Assembly: GCF_014634745.1 (NCBI RefSeq)
Contig: NZ_BMBP01000001.1
Location: 186,001-250,000 of the forward strand
From: Leuconostoc pseudomesenteroides KCTC 3652
GTDB taxonomy: Bacteria > Bacillota > Bacilli > Lactobacillales > Lactobacillaceae
Length of the DNA: 64,000 nucleotides
Direction of reading: 5' to 3'
Position 1 is the first letter of the stretch. Every line of letters starts with the position of its first letter. The notes under the pieces were generated by a model. It was not told where the DNA came from, did no database searches, and saw nothing but the letters and a program-made list of their open reading frames with translations. Of this stretch, positions 8,965 through 18,398 are shown one piece after another. The position numbers and the translations under genes were made by a program.

Positions 8965-10326
8965 TTACTTGACGGCTCTTTCTTTTTGGCGAATCGTATC
9001 AGCAAGAATTTGCGTGAAACTTCTAGGATTATTGAAGCCATGTTTGAAATAAAAATCACTGTATTGAAGGTCTTCAACCGTTAAATTATTTTGGATGGCT
9101 AGCGAAATAATCTCTGCTTGCGCGCCAACCTCAAAGGCTGATCCTTTACACTGGATACCTAATATTTTGTGCGTCTCTTTTTCATAAACCAAGTAAGCTT
9201 CAAAGAAACCATTGCCACTAACATACTGATCTCTGATAGAGACAACATCGCTATCAAAACCTTCTCGCTTCGCCTTTTCGTTTGTCAAACCAGACATACA
9301 CAACGAAATATCACGATCAAAATTAAGTTTGTACGTACCTTGTGAATTTTTCAATTTCACACTATTGCCGGCCAAATTAACGCCTGCAACGTCTCCTTGG
9401 CGAATAGCATCACTCGCGTGTGGCACATAAGTTGGTTCCTTCACGTTGGTTAGCTTGGTTGTCGCACAATCACCAACGGCATAGACATCCGGATGACTCG
9501 TTTGCATGTAATCGTCTACAATAATCGCGCCGCGATCACCCAGTGCAACTTGATCAGCAACTAAAAACGAATTGGGTCTAAACCCAGTTGCATAAATAAT
9601 ACCGTCAGCCTCAAAATGTTGACCATCAGCCGTCCTGACACGACTAATTTTCCGATTGTTATCTTGTAGAATTTCCTCGTCAATGCTCGTAATCAAAGTA
9701 TTTGTGATAATTTTAACGCCATTTTCTACCAATGCATTTTGCATATCAAGCGCAATTTCTTTATCCAAATATCGGTTTAAGATGAAATCTGAAGAATGAA
9801 TGATTGTGGTATCAATTTTCAATTCACTCAAAATTTTAGCCATTTCAATGCCAATAGCGCCACCACCAATCACAATACAACTCCGACTTTCAGCCATTAA
9901 TTGTTTAATTTTGACCGCATCTTCAAATTTTTTGATAACATATAGTTTATCCAAAAAACCATCTTGGACTAAGGACAGACTGGGATATGAGCCAGTCGCA
10001 ATGACTAATTTATCAAAATGATCCTCCTTGGTTACATCATAAACCGTGTCAACATAGTGAATTGACTTATGATTGAGATCAACAGCATCAATCACAGTTT
10101 GTGTTTTAACCGTAATATGCTTTTCTTCTAGTTCAGCAATTGTGGTATAACTTGATAACTTCAAAAAATTACTATCGCCAGCTAAATAGAGCGGTATACT
10201 TTGCGCTACAAAACCGATACTTTTTTGCTTTTCATAAATGATAATGTTACTGTCTGGATTTTCTTCCCTCGCGCGTAACGCACACGCTATGCCGGCATGA
10301 CTAGCGCCGATGATTCTAATTTCCAT
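8965..10326 (-). CDS. NADH oxidase/peroxidase-like flavoprotein lacking the redox cysteine
   Basis: 453 aa, the usual length for the Nox/Npr/CoA-disulfide reductase family. FAD-binding GASHAG (7-12), NAD-binding GGGAIGIE, YAVGDC and the dimerisation domain are all present. Active-site His10 is kept, but position 42, the redox-active cysteine of Npr and water-forming Nox, is glutamine (IGFVAQSIPLYL). The family reaction of reducing O2 or H2O2 through a Cys-sulfenic acid should therefore be impaired. H2O2 formation or another acceptor is possible. ATG has AGGAG at 7 nt. It heads the glycosyltransferase operon and is divergent from a DyP peroxidase. Confidence 0.88.
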   Translation of the reverse strand: MEIRIIGASHAGIACALRAREENPDSNIIIYEKQKSIGFVAQSIPLYLAGDSNFLKLSSYTTIAELEEKHITVKTQTVIDAVDLNHKSIHYVDTVYDVTKEDHFDKLVIATGSYPSLSLVQDGFLDKLYVIKKFEDAVKIKQLMAESRSCIVIGGGAIGIEMAKILSELKIDTTIIHSSDFILNRYLDKEIALDMQNALVENGVKIITNTLITSIDEEILQDNNRKISRVRTADGQHFEADGIIYATGFRPNSFLVADQVALGDRGAIIVDDYMQTSHPDVYAVGDCATTKLTNVKEPTYVPHASDAIRQGDVAGVNLAGNSVKLKNSQGTYKLNFDRDISLCMSGLTNEKAKREGFDSDVVSIRDQYVSGNGFFEAYLVYEKETHKILGIQCKGSAFEVGAQAEIISLAIQNNLTVEDLQYSDFYFKHGFNNPRSFTQILADTIRQKERAVK

Positions 10327-10353
10327 ATCGCTTCTCCTTGCTCAATATTGGCT

Positions 10354-10359
10354 ATTATA
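10354..10359 (-). promoter_or_regulatory. -10 element of flavoprotein operon
   Basis: TATAAT on the minus strand, 28 nt before the flavoprotein ATG. No clear -35 box is seen at 16-18 nt. A TSS near 10347 leaves a short leader holding the AGGAG site. Confidence 0.55.
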
Positions 10360-10488
10360 ATGTTAATAATGCAAAATAGTCTTACTTAATCATCATAAAA
10401 CTAATATTATTACCTATTTACGTTTATTTTACATGATAAATGTGAATTTTATGTGATTTATAGGTACATTAGAACTAATGTTATTTAG

Positions 10489-10525
10489 AATGATTATTGA
10501 TTAAAATGATTATTTAGCGTATGAT
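10489..10525 (+). promoter_or_regulatory. DyP peroxidase promoter with repeated operator-like 10-mer
   Basis: TTGATT (10497-10502), a 17-nt spacer and TATGAT (10520-10525). The exact 10-mer AATGATTATT occurs at 10489-10498 and again at 10505-10514, 16 nt apart, overlapping the -35 box and the spacer. A third degenerate copy (AATGTTATTTAG) is at 10478-10489. The sequence resembles AT-rich Fur/PerR half-sites; regulation by such a protein is inferred. Confidence 0.6.
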
Positions 10526-10554
10526 AGCACTAGATTAATAATTGGAGGGAAAAA

Positions 10555-11514
10555 ATGACAATTAATCCATTAAAAGCACAAGATGTTTGGAAAGATGTTG
10601 GCGAGCACGTTCAATTCACTGTGCTCAAGTTAAAGAGAATAGATCGCTCAAAGACCCAAGCTGCGATTCAGGAATTTGCTGACCGTTCACAGGCAATTAT
10701 TCGTTCGTTACGCATTCGTGATTCTCATTTAGCAACAGAATCAAGCTTGAAAGTTGCCATTGGATTTAGTGAAACAGCTTGGGAATATCTTTTCCCAAAT
10801 CAACCTAAGCCTGCTGAATTAGAAACATTCAGCGGTGTTAAGGGTCCAGAATACGAAATGCCTGCTTCAACTGGCGATCTTTTTTTCCACATACGCGCTA
10901 GTAATGAAGCTGTTGTCTATGAAGCGCAAACACAATTTATGCGTTTTCTAAAAAATATCACTGATGTTGTTGATGAAACTAAGGGATTCCGATATTTTGA
11001 GGGACGTGCAATCATTGGTTTTATTGATGGTACGGAAGCGCCGGCCGTTGAAGATGCTGCTGGTTATGCCCTCATTGGTGAGGAAGATCCTAAATTCATC
11101 AACGGTTCTTATGCTTTTGCCCAAAAGTGGCATCACAATATGGATTTTTGGGGACATCTCAATAATGAAACCCAAGAAAAAGCAATAGGACGTGAAAAAT
11201 TTACCGATCTAGAATTAGAAGATGATGACAAATTCAAGAACGCTCACAACGTTGCTTCTAAATTTGAAAAAAATGGCGAAGAACAAAAAATTGTTCGCAT
11301 GAATGTACCATTTTCAGATCCAGCTTTAGGCAACACCGGTACTTACTTCATTGGGTATTCACGCTATTGGTCAGTTACCAAAGGCATGCTAACAAATATG
11401 GTAGAACAGTCTGATTATTTACTCACATTTTCAGATATTTTATCAGGTCAACTTTTCTTTATCCCTTCTCGTGATACTTTGGCTGATATCGCCGATGGTG
11501 TTTATAATCAATAA
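10555..11514 (+). CDS. DyP-type heme peroxidase
   Basis: 319 aa, no signal peptide, so cytosolic. The distal GFIDG motif (GXXDG, Asp158) is present, with a candidate proximal heme ligand His231 (NAHNVAS) and a GYSR arginine later. The family oxidises substrates with H2O2. GGAGGG lies 6 nt before the ATG. Its neighbour on the other strand is the Cys-less flavoprotein, which might supply H2O2; that link is inference. Confidence 0.92.
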   Translation: MTINPLKAQDVWKDVGEHVQFTVLKLKRIDRSKTQAAIQEFADRSQAIIRSLRIRDSHLATESSLKVAIGFSETAWEYLFPNQPKPAELETFSGVKGPEYEMPASTGDLFFHIRASNEAVVYEAQTQFMRFLKNITDVVDETKGFRYFEGRAIIGFIDGTEAPAVEDAAGYALIGEEDPKFINGSYAFAQKWHHNMDFWGHLNNETQEKAIGREKFTDLELEDDDKFKNAHNVASKFEKNGEEQKIVRMNVPFSDPALGNTGTYFIGYSRYWSVTKGMLTNMVEQSDYLLTFSDILSGQLFFIPSRDTLADIADGVYNQ

Positions 11515-11552
11515 AAAAAGTTACTTCGGTTCATCACTGAAGTAACTTTTTT
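11513..11552. terminator. Bidirectional terminator between DyP gene and dapB
   Basis: GTTACTTC (11520-11527) pairs with GAAGTAAC (11539-11546), with an inner GT/AC extension, an A-run before and a T-run after. It overlaps the last bases of dapB on the other strand. Confidence 0.9.
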
Positions 11553-12276
11553 AGTCTAATAACTGGTCAAGTCCAATTACGAGATGATCTAATTTTGTAA
11601 CAGCATTTAATGCCATAATGACACCTGGCACAAACGCAGCACGACTTGTTGTGCTTTGTGACAATGTAAGTTGCTCATCAATACCGCCAAAGTACACTGT
11701 TTGTTGCGCAATGTAACCTGGTAAACGCATCGCATGCACAGGCACATCATCAACTCTTTCGCCACGTGCTTCACCCAGCGTTGTCTGCGTTGGTGCCTCA
11801 CGTCGTGAACTCGCAATCATCCGTGCAGTTTGTTTAGCCGTGCCAGAGGGTGAGTCCACTTTTTTGGGATTATGCGCTTCAACAATTTCTACATCTGGAA
11901 AATATTGCGCAGCCGTTTTTGAAAATTGCATTAACAATACAGCTGACAAACTAAAGTTTGGGACAATTAAAATACCATTTGTCGCTGAAGCTTTAAGGTG
12001 AGCAACTTGCGCATCGCTTAATCCTGTCGCACCAATGACTAATGCCATATGATGAGCAATTGCATACTGGGCGTTCTCATATACGGTCGCTGGTGTGCTC
12101 ACATCAAGCCAGATATCTGCTGATACATCAATATCTTCAAGAGATGTCCAAACTGGTATGTCACTATCATGCTGATGCCCACTTAAAATGCCAACAATTT
12201 CATAATCGGCCTTGAGACCATTTTGAATCGCCTCACCTAATTTGCCGAAGCCACCTGCTAAAATAATTTTTGTCAT
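11551..12276 (-). CDS. dapB: 4-hydroxy-tetrahydrodipicolinate reductase
   Basis: 241 aa. NAD(P)H-dependent step after DapA in diaminopimelate/lysine synthesis. The N-terminal nucleotide motif is GGFGKLG, and the substrate-binding block is EAHNPKKVDSPSGTA. The ATG overlaps the dapA stop (ATGA). It is the last gene of the riboswitch-controlled operon. Confidence 0.95.
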   Translation of the reverse strand: MTKIILAGGFGKLGEAIQNGLKADYEIVGILSGHQHDSDIPVWTSLEDIDVSADIWLDVSTPATVYENAQYAIAHHMALVIGATGLSDAQVAHLKASATNGILIVPNFSLSAVLLMQFSKTAAQYFPDVEIVEAHNPKKVDSPSGTAKQTARMIASSRREAPTQTTLGEARGERVDDVPVHAMRLPGYIAQQTVYFGGIDEQLTLSQSTTSRAAFVPGVIMALNAVTKLDHLVIGLDQLLD

Positions 12277-13142
12277 GAGTTCTCCAATAAATCATTCAGA
12301 TGTGCTTTTTCAGCTTCAGCCAAGGCTAAAATTGGCAATCGAACATCTTCTCTTATCAGACCAAGATCTGCCAGTTTTGTTTTTACTGGTGCTGGAGATG
12401 GATAAGCAAATAGCGCATTCATTCTTGGCGTCAGGTAGCGTTGCAATCGACCAGCTTCTTGCCAATTATTTGTCGCCATCGCTTTAAATAGTGCCGTCAT
12501 CTCATCACCATATATGTGTGAAGCGACTGAAATAGTTCCCGCCCCACCCACAACGTAAGCAGATAAGGTCATCGCATCTTCACCAGTATAAACTGAGAAA
12601 TCAGTCGTACCAGCAACTTCAGCTGCAATTAAATCAACCGAAGTTGTTTCTTTAATAGCGTTAATGTTTGGATGCTTTGCAAGCTTTAAAACACTGTCTA
12701 TTGTCAAACCAACCACGGTGCGGCCCGGAATATTGTAAAGCATGACTGGCTTGCTCGAAGCGTCTGCAATGGCTTCAAAGTGAGCAATCATGCCTGCCTG
12801 ACTTGGCTTATTATAGTAAGGTGTAACCGCTAAAATACCATCAACGCCTGCAATAGCACTTAATTCGCGCGCTGCCATAACAGACTCTTTAGTATTATTA
12901 GAGCCAGCATTCGCAATTACTAACGCACTCCCGCTGACTTGTTGGACAATATGCGTGGTTAAAGCCAGCTTTTCTTCGTGAGTTAATGTGGGAGATTCGC
13001 CTGTTGTACCTGCAACAACAAAACCTTGCGTACCATGTTGCAGCAGATGTTCTATCAAACCATCCAACGCGTTATAATCAATACTGTCATTGGCTGTAAA
13101 CGGTGTTACAATTGCGGTGATTAAACGAATATTTTCGTACAT
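12273..13142 (-). CDS. dapA: 4-hydroxy-tetrahydrodipicolinate synthase
   Basis: 289 aa. Condenses pyruvate and aspartate semialdehyde. Signature GTTGESPTLTHEEK is present; catalytic Tyr136 is in YNIPGR and Schiff-base Lys164 in AIKETT. ATG 13142 has AGGAG at 7 nt; a TTG two codons upstream is rejected. The start lies 2 nt beyond the dapL stop. Confidence 0.96.
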   Translation of the reverse strand: MYENIRLITAIVTPFTANDSIDYNALDGLIEHLLQHGTQGFVVAGTTGESPTLTHEEKLALTTHIVQQVSGSALVIANAGSNNTKESVMAARELSAIAGVDGILAVTPYYNKPSQAGMIAHFEAIADASSKPVMLYNIPGRTVVGLTIDSVLKLAKHPNINAIKETTSVDLIAAEVAGTTDFSVYTGEDAMTLSAYVVGGAGTISVASHIYGDEMTALFKAMATNNWQEAGRLQRYLTPRMNALFAYPSPAPVKTKLADLGLIREDVRLPILALAEAEKAHLNDLLENS

Positions 13143-13144
13143 TT

Positions 13145-14299
13145 TCAATCTCCTTGCGTCATGCGATAAACTAAAAAGGATTTAAGGGCCAAAAATCCGG
13201 ACATCAGTGCTGCTTCATCAATGTTAAGCTTGGCACTATGAAGTGGATGGGAATCATTTACGCCTAACCACAACATCACGCCAGGAATATGCTGTAATAA
13301 ATACCCAAAATCCTCGCCCGTCATAGCCGGTTTGGCTAATTCAAAGTTGATATTGTCATCTTCCGTCATGTAATTGATCAAGTTTTCAGCCAATTTCGGA
13401 TCATTTTCCACTGGCAAATAACTGCCACTTTCCAAAGACACTTCGATAGTCAAATCATTGGCTAACGCAATACCATCAGCTATTTTTTGAATGCGTGCCA
13501 TCATCGTTTTCAATCCAGCTAATGTCATGCTACGTACTGTACCTTCCAAATGAACACGATCTGGAATAACGTTATTTGCGAAGCCACCTTGGATTGTGCC
13601 AATACTGACAACCCCGCCTTCAATTGGATCAACACCACGCGAAACAACTGTTTGTAACGTTGTGATCAACTCCGCGGCGCCTACAATTGGATCATGAACC
13701 AAGTGAGGATAGGCTGCATGACCGCCTTGACCAATGACATCCACCTTTAACTCAGCAGTACCAGCAAATAAAGTGCCTGCTAACGTACTCAAAGTACCAG
13801 CAGGTAAATCAGGTTGATCATGAATACCATAGAATTCATCGGGGCGCCATTGCCCTTCAAATAAATTCAGTTCATAAGCTAATTTTCCACCACTCTTTTC
13901 TTCTTCTGCTGGTTGGAAAAAGATAATGACATGATCTTCTGGCTGATGTTCACTGAAATATTTAGTAATGGCCAAAGCCAAACTCATGTGAACATCATGC
14001 CCACAGGCATGCATGCGACCATCGTGTATTGAAGAAAATGGTAGCTGCGTATCTTCTGTAATTGGCAAAGCATCAATATCTGATCGGTAACCAATTGTTC
14101 TTTTAGGATGGGAACCCTCAAATCTTACTAACAAAGCTGTCGGTAGCTCAGGTACCTCTCTTATGGTCATAAAATCAGTCTGCCATGACTGAACTTTTTT
14201 GAGCAAATAATCATGTGTTTGAAATTCGGCTAAAGCTAGTTCTGGTATTTGGTGTAATTCACGCCGAAATGTTTGTATATCTGCTTCGGAAACTGTCAT
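13145..14299 (-). CDS. dapL: N-acetyldiaminopimelate deacetylase (M20 family)
   Basis: 384 aa metallo-hydrolase of the M20D/amidohydrolase type. Metal-binding blocks are RSDIDALPI, HACGHDVH and PAEEEKSGG. In the acetyl branch of lysine synthesis it removes the acetyl group from N-acetyl-LL-DAP. Placement between dapH and dapA supports this over a generic amidohydrolase. The ATG overlaps the dapH stop by one base (TAATG). No gene for the aminotransferase of this branch is in the operon. Confidence 0.92.
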   Translation of the reverse strand: MTVSEADIQTFRRELHQIPELALAEFQTHDYLLKKVQSWQTDFMTIREVPELPTALLVRFEGSHPKRTIGYRSDIDALPITEDTQLPFSSIHDGRMHACGHDVHMSLALAITKYFSEHQPEDHVIIFFQPAEEEKSGGKLAYELNLFEGQWRPDEFYGIHDQPDLPAGTLSTLAGTLFAGTAELKVDVIGQGGHAAYPHLVHDPIVGAAELITTLQTVVSRGVDPIEGGVVSIGTIQGGFANNVIPDRVHLEGTVRSMTLAGLKTMMARIQKIADGIALANDLTIEVSLESGSYLPVENDPKLAENLINYMTEDDNINFELAKPAMTGEDFGYLLQHIPGVMLWLGVNDSHPLHSAKLNIDEAALMSGFLALKSFLVYRMTQGD

Positions 14300-15000
14300 T
14301 AAAGACTCCTTAGTGCATCAATTAAAGCGGTTTTTTGTTGGGTTTGTTCATCAATTGTTTTGATTACTTTGGCAGGTACACCAGCAACCACCGTGTTTGC
14401 CGGTACATCTTTGGTGACAATCGCACCAGCAGCAACAACGGCACCGTCACCAACTTGCACGCCTTCAATGACGACCGCATTTGCACCAACCAAAACATTA
14501 TCTCCAACTCGCACAGGTTGGGCAGATACTGGTTCAATCACACCCGCCAGTACGGCACCAGCACCAATATGTGAATTTTTACCAACAATCGCACGGCCAC
14601 CAAGGACGGCTCCCATATCAATCATTGTCCCCGCGCCAATTTCGGCACCAATATTAATGACAGCACCAAGCATAATTACAGCTGAATCACCAATGCTAAC
14701 TTGATCACGAATAGTAGCGCCAGGCTCAATTCGAGCATTGATAGCCTTCTTGTCCAGCAACGGTACTGCTGAATTACGTGAATCATTTTCAATTAAAACA
14801 CTGTCTTCTGGCAAATTTGAAATCAATGGCGCAACATCAGCCCAATCACCGATTAACTGACCAAAAATATCATTACCAAAATGTTTGACTTGATCTGGCA
14901 CCTCAGCATTAAGTGATCCTTTATAGGTTACTTTCACGGGTGTCTTTTTGGGTGCATTTGCAATAAAGTTGATCAAACGTTGTGCTTCGTTTTCAGGCAT
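14299..15000 (-). CDS. dapH: Tetrahydrodipicolinate N-acetyltransferase
   Basis: 233 aa. The N-terminal DapH domain is followed by left-handed beta-helix hexapeptide repeats (about residues 90-200), ending in the acetyltransferase signature [10 protein letters not shown]. It commits the pathway to the acetylated branch. AGGAG lies 9 nt before the ATG and within the end of lysA. Confidence 0.95.
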   Translation of the reverse strand: MPENEAQRLINFIANAPKKTPVKVTYKGSLNAEVPDQVKHFGNDIFGQLIGDWADVAPLISNLPEDSVLIENDSRNSAVPLLDKKAINARIEPGATIRDQVSIGDSAVIMLGAVINIGAEIGAGTMIDMGAVLGGRAIVGKNSHIGAGAVLAGVIEPVSAQPVRVGDNVLVGANAVVIEGVQVGDGAVVAAGAIVTKDVPANTVVAGVPAKVIKTIDEQTQQKTALIDALRSL

Positions 15001-15004
15001 TCTA

Positions 15005-16294
15005 CTATTCTCCTAAAGTATAATCTCGGTCTAATGACACTAAATGTTCAAATGTTTCTCGTTCTACAATCAATTGGTGTTGGCCGTTTTCGACAAATAC
15101 CACTGCCGGTCTGGGATTACGGTTATAGTTCGAGGCCATGGCATAACCATAAGCACCCGTTGCATTTACCGCTAAGATATCCCCTGGTTTTATGGCCGGT
15201 AAAGCTTGTTGCCAGACTAATACATCACCAGATTCGCAATATTTACCAGCAACCCGAACAACTTCTTCAGTTTGAGCATTCGGTTGATTGGCTAATACGG
15301 CTGTGTAATTAGCTTGATATAACGCTGGTCGAATATTATCACCCATACCACCATCAACGGCCAAATAATGGCGAATATCAGGAATGTCTTTTCTTGAGCC
15401 AATTGTATACAGTGTTTTTCCAGCCGGTCCAACAATTGAACGTCCAGGTTCAATCCATATTTCTGGCATTTTCCAATCATATTCAGCAGCTTTTGCTTTC
15501 AATACACGAATAATAGCCTGTGCAAATTCACTTTCAGGTAACGGCTTATCCTCATCAGTATATTTAATACCAAAACCACCACCGGCGTTAATGACTTCAG
15601 GTTGCCATCCCCAAGCATTAGCTGTATCAGCAAGAAGCGCGGCGTTTTGTTCAAAACCAGTGACATCAAAAATTTGTGACCCAATATGTGCGTGCAAACC
15701 ACGTAAGTTTAAATGATCATCATTGATGGCAATGTCAAAAGCCTCTTTCGCCTGCCCAGATATTAAATCAAAACCAAATTTACTATCTTGCTGACCGGTA
15801 CTGATAAATTCGTGCGTATGTGCTGAAATGCCAGGCGAAATTCGTAACAAAATGTCCTGTTTAATGGCATTTTTTTCAGCAATTTCAGAAAGTAATTTTA
15901 GTTCTAAAAAATTATCGACAATAATTGTCCCAACACCCTGCTTAACAGCAAATGTCAATTCATCATAACTTTTATTATTGCCATTAAAACTTAAATGCGC
16001 TGCTGGAAAGCCAGCAGCCAGCGCTGTATATAATTCACCACCAGACACCACATCTGCATGAATGCCTTCCTGAGCGACAACTTGATAGATTGCTTTTGTG
16101 GCAAATGCTTTTCCAGCATAACTAATCACAAATGGAATCTTTTCTTGTTCAAATACTTGTTTAAAAGCACGGATTGTCTGTCTGATATGACTTACATCAT
16201 AAACATACAGCGGTGTGCCATACTTTTTCGCTAATTCAATGGTATCGACGTCTTCAATTGTTAAATGCTGATTCGTATTCGTTGGATAACTCAT
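15005..16294 (-). CDS. lysA: Diaminopimelate decarboxylase
   Basis: 429 aa, PLP-dependent final step to L-lysine. PLP lysine is in YAGKA (Lys62). [22 protein letters not shown] and the active-site CESGD block are present. First gene of the operon, directly downstream of the riboswitch terminator; AGGGG lies 5 nt before the ATG. Confidence 0.96.
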   Translation of the reverse strand: MSYPTNTNQHLTIEDVDTIELAKKYGTPLYVYDVSHIRQTIRAFKQVFEQEKIPFVISYAGKAFATKAIYQVVAQEGIHADVVSGGELYTALAAGFPAAHLSFNGNNKSYDELTFAVKQGVGTIIVDNFLELKLLSEIAEKNAIKQDILLRISPGISAHTHEFISTGQQDSKFGFDLISGQAKEAFDIAINDDHLNLRGLHAHIGSQIFDVTGFEQNAALLADTANAWGWQPEVINAGGGFGIKYTDEDKPLPESEFAQAIIRVLKAKAAEYDWKMPEIWIEPGRSIVGPAGKTLYTIGSRKDIPDIRHYLAVDGGMGDNIRPALYQANYTAVLANQPNAQTEEVVRVAGKYCESGDVLVWQQALPAIKPGDILAVNATGAYGYAMASNYNRNPRPAVVFVENGQHQLIVERETFEHLVSLDRDYTLGE

Positions 16295-16311
16295 GCTTTC
16301 CCCTTATTCAC

Positions 16312-16363
16312 AATAAAAAGCCATTAGTCTGAGCCTCACGGTTACAGTCTAACGGCTTTTTTA
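16312..16363 (-). terminator. Attenuator terminator of the lysine riboswitch
   Basis: On the minus strand the arms at 16362-16345 and 16331-16315 form a long stem with two mismatches around a 13-nt loop, followed by a T-run. It ends 18 nt before the lysA ATG. When lysine is bound it should stop transcription of the whole lys/dap operon. Confidence 0.88.
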
Positions 16364-16384
16364 ATTTACCAATTTTGACAGTTG

Positions 16385-16545
16385 CCATAGCTCACCGCAC
16401 GTATGCGACAGTCTAACGGTTCTTAACCCTTAGCCCAACACGTTTCATTTGTAGATAAAACGTATTTCGGCGACGTCCCCTAACCTACCATCAACCCCTA
16501 CAAGAGCTCCGGCAGGCGCAATGTCAATCGCAACCTCTATGTGAA
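16385..16545 (-). ncRNA. Lysine riboswitch (L-box) aptamer
   Basis: Read on the minus strand, the leader carries the L-box conserved blocks in order: AUAGAGGUUGCGA, GGGGACGUCGCCGAAAU, the returning arm with UUGGGC, then CUGUC and GGUGAGCUAUG. CAUAG at the 5' side pairs with CUAUG at the 3' side to close P1. These match the known lysC leader pattern. It governs lysA-dapH-dapL-dapA-dapB. Confidence 0.93.
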
Positions 16546-16565
16546 ATATATAAGTATTTTTAACT

Positions 16566-16594
16566 ATTATCCCTTGAAAATTAGAAAATGTCAA
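16566..16594 (-). promoter_or_regulatory. Promoter of lysine operon
   Basis: TTGACA (16594-16589), a 17-nt spacer and GATAAT (16571-16566). It lies about 25 nt upstream of the riboswitch P1. Confidence 0.85.
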
Positions 16595-16655
16595 GGTAAT
16601 TATTTACTTGTCTTTAATCTTAAGTTATAACCTTGTTTTGTGAACAACATATTGA

Positions 16656-17000
16656 TTAAAATTCTTGATCAATAAATGTTAAACCAAGCTCTTTACCATA
16701 GCGTCTTATTGTTGATTCTGCTAAGTTCATTTCAAAAGCTAAATCAATGTAACTAGTCATCCCCTGATTAAACAAAACTTGCATTTGCGCTTTTCTTTCA
16801 TCTTTTCCGATAGCTGATTCAGTGCCTAATGCTTTAATACCACGCCCAACCATACCTGTTTCAGGTTCACTAATTGGTTGATGATCGCGCTTATCACGTT
16901 GACGCCATGCTTGTGCTGCGGCTTTTTCATCTAGTCGGGTGACTTTTACTGACATATCGTCATCACTTGGCTGTTTACTAAAATGATAGTTTAATCCCAC
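16656..17000 (-). CDS. Putative HTH protein in nicotinamide salvage operon
   Basis: 114 aa from a GTG start (AGGA 10 nt upstream). Charged N-terminal half; the C-terminus has a helix-turn-helix-like segment (DLAFEMNLAESTIRRYGKEL), similar to a recognition helix in small DNA-binding proteins. No named family recognised. It follows nadV by 15 nt and is probably co-transcribed. An internal ATG at 16955 lacks a ribosome site. Confidence 0.7.
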   Translation of the reverse strand: MGLNYHFSKQPSDDDMSVKVTRLDEKAAAQAWRQRDKRDHQPISEPETGMVGRGIKALGTESAIGKDERKAQMQVLFNQGMTSYIDLAFEMNLAESTIRRYGKELGLTFIDQEF

Positions 17001-17015
17001 TTGTTATTAGTCCTT

Positions 17016-18398
17016 TCAATCATGATTGTTGGCGCGAGCCAATATGTCTGCACCATTAATTGGTGACACAATCCCATTATGGTAGACTACCTCTAATAGA
17101 TCTTCACCAGGTTCGTTTTGCGAAACAGTGATGATCTTTTGCTCACGCTGAATGACTTTCAAACGTCCCGATTTTGATGCCTTTGAGACATCAGTTTTAG
17201 GCATTTTTTGAATGTTGAGATGATCACCGTTAGATTTCTCGGCATACGCGGCTTTAATAGCAAACCGTTCGGTATCACGTGTGAATCCTTCTTGTAGCAA
17301 GCCACCACCAGAACCAACAACCAAATTATCAGCTGACCACCCTTCTGCCAGCAGCTTTTCATAAAGTGATACGATGGTATCAGCTTTCATACCATCACCT
17401 TGAATAATACCAACATTATGTTTAATCACGCGATAGCCTTTATCGTTTGTTTCAGTACCAAAAATGTCACCCAAACACCTTAATACCTCTAAATCAATCT
17501 GTTCAGGATCACCTGAATCAGGACGTAAAACTATTCTACCTGATCGTTTCATGATTCTTGATTTAATTGAATCAGATCCAATCACATTTTTGACAAAGTT
17601 GATGGCATCATAAGAATCGATCACGATCGACAAAACCGCATCTTCTGGTGCACGATCAAGTTGCGCATTCACGTAATCGAATTCACCTTGACCATCACCA
17701 TAAGCAGTTGCGACCGAATGTTCAGTCGCCCAAACAGACAAAGCCCGACCCGCAATACCATAAACGTTCTCGAAGTATTGTGACGCCGCCAAATTATCAG
17801 ATCCTTGAAAATGTAACAAATGCGCAGCACCCCCGCGTTTGCCAGATTCCAAACTCGTAGCGCCTCGCAGCCCAAAATCATTCACTGCTAAAAACAAACC
17901 ATCAACTGAACCAGACTGCTCAAACAATGGCCGCAAACGTTTTTTAATCACCATAGAGTTAGTGGCAATTGTCGTTGGATACCAGACATGCATTAAAATG
18001 ACTTCCAAAGCATTCAACGTTGTGGCAAACCACGGTGCTGTCGTTTCAATTGTAAATAACGCATTTCCCGTTGGCACAGTCATGCCTTCAGGTAATGCCT
18101 TGATAGTAACAGGAAAGTAGCCTAAGTCACGAACTTTTTCCCAGACAGCACGATTAAAGTAAGCTGATGTTCCAAATGTTTGTAAAGACATTTTTTCAGC
18201 TTCGTCTATCATATCATCAGTAATTTTGGTATGAAAATAATCATGCAAAATCATCCCCAAACCAAACCAACTGACTTGATCAAACTGACCACCGACACGT
18301 GCTTCGCCATAGGAATATAACTTAGTAATATCATCAGGATACTGTAAATGGTGAGTTAACTTGTAAGCATCTGTCGCTATAATTAAATTTTCAACCAT
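17016..18398 (-). CDS. nadV: Nicotinamide phosphoribosyltransferase (NAMPT)
   Basis: 460 aa, the length of NadV/NAMPT and longer than bacterial PncB. It makes NMN from nicotinamide and PRPP for NAD salvage. Key blocks are TDAYKLTHHLQYP at the N-terminus, WATEHSV (the phosphorylated His of the family), LRPDSGDP and GSGGGLLQ. GGAG lies 7 nt before the ATG, inside the end of the upstream HTH gene; the two genes overlap by 8 nt. Confidence 0.93.
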   Translation of the reverse strand: MVENLIIATDAYKLTHHLQYPDDITKLYSYGEARVGGQFDQVSWFGLGMILHDYFHTKITDDMIDEAEKMSLQTFGTSAYFNRAVWEKVRDLGYFPVTIKALPEGMTVPTGNALFTIETTAPWFATTLNALEVILMHVWYPTTIATNSMVIKKRLRPLFEQSGSVDGLFLAVNDFGLRGATSLESGKRGGAAHLLHFQGSDNLAASQYFENVYGIAGRALSVWATEHSVATAYGDGQGEFDYVNAQLDRAPEDAVLSIVIDSYDAINFVKNVIGSDSIKSRIMKRSGRIVLRPDSGDPEQIDLEVLRCLGDIFGTETNDKGYRVIKHNVGIIQGDGMKADTIVSLYEKLLAEGWSADNLVVGSGGGLLQEGFTRDTERFAIKAAYAEKSNGDHLNIQKMPKTDVSKASKSGRLKVIQREQKIITVSQNEPGEDLLEVVYHNGIVSPINGADILARANNHD

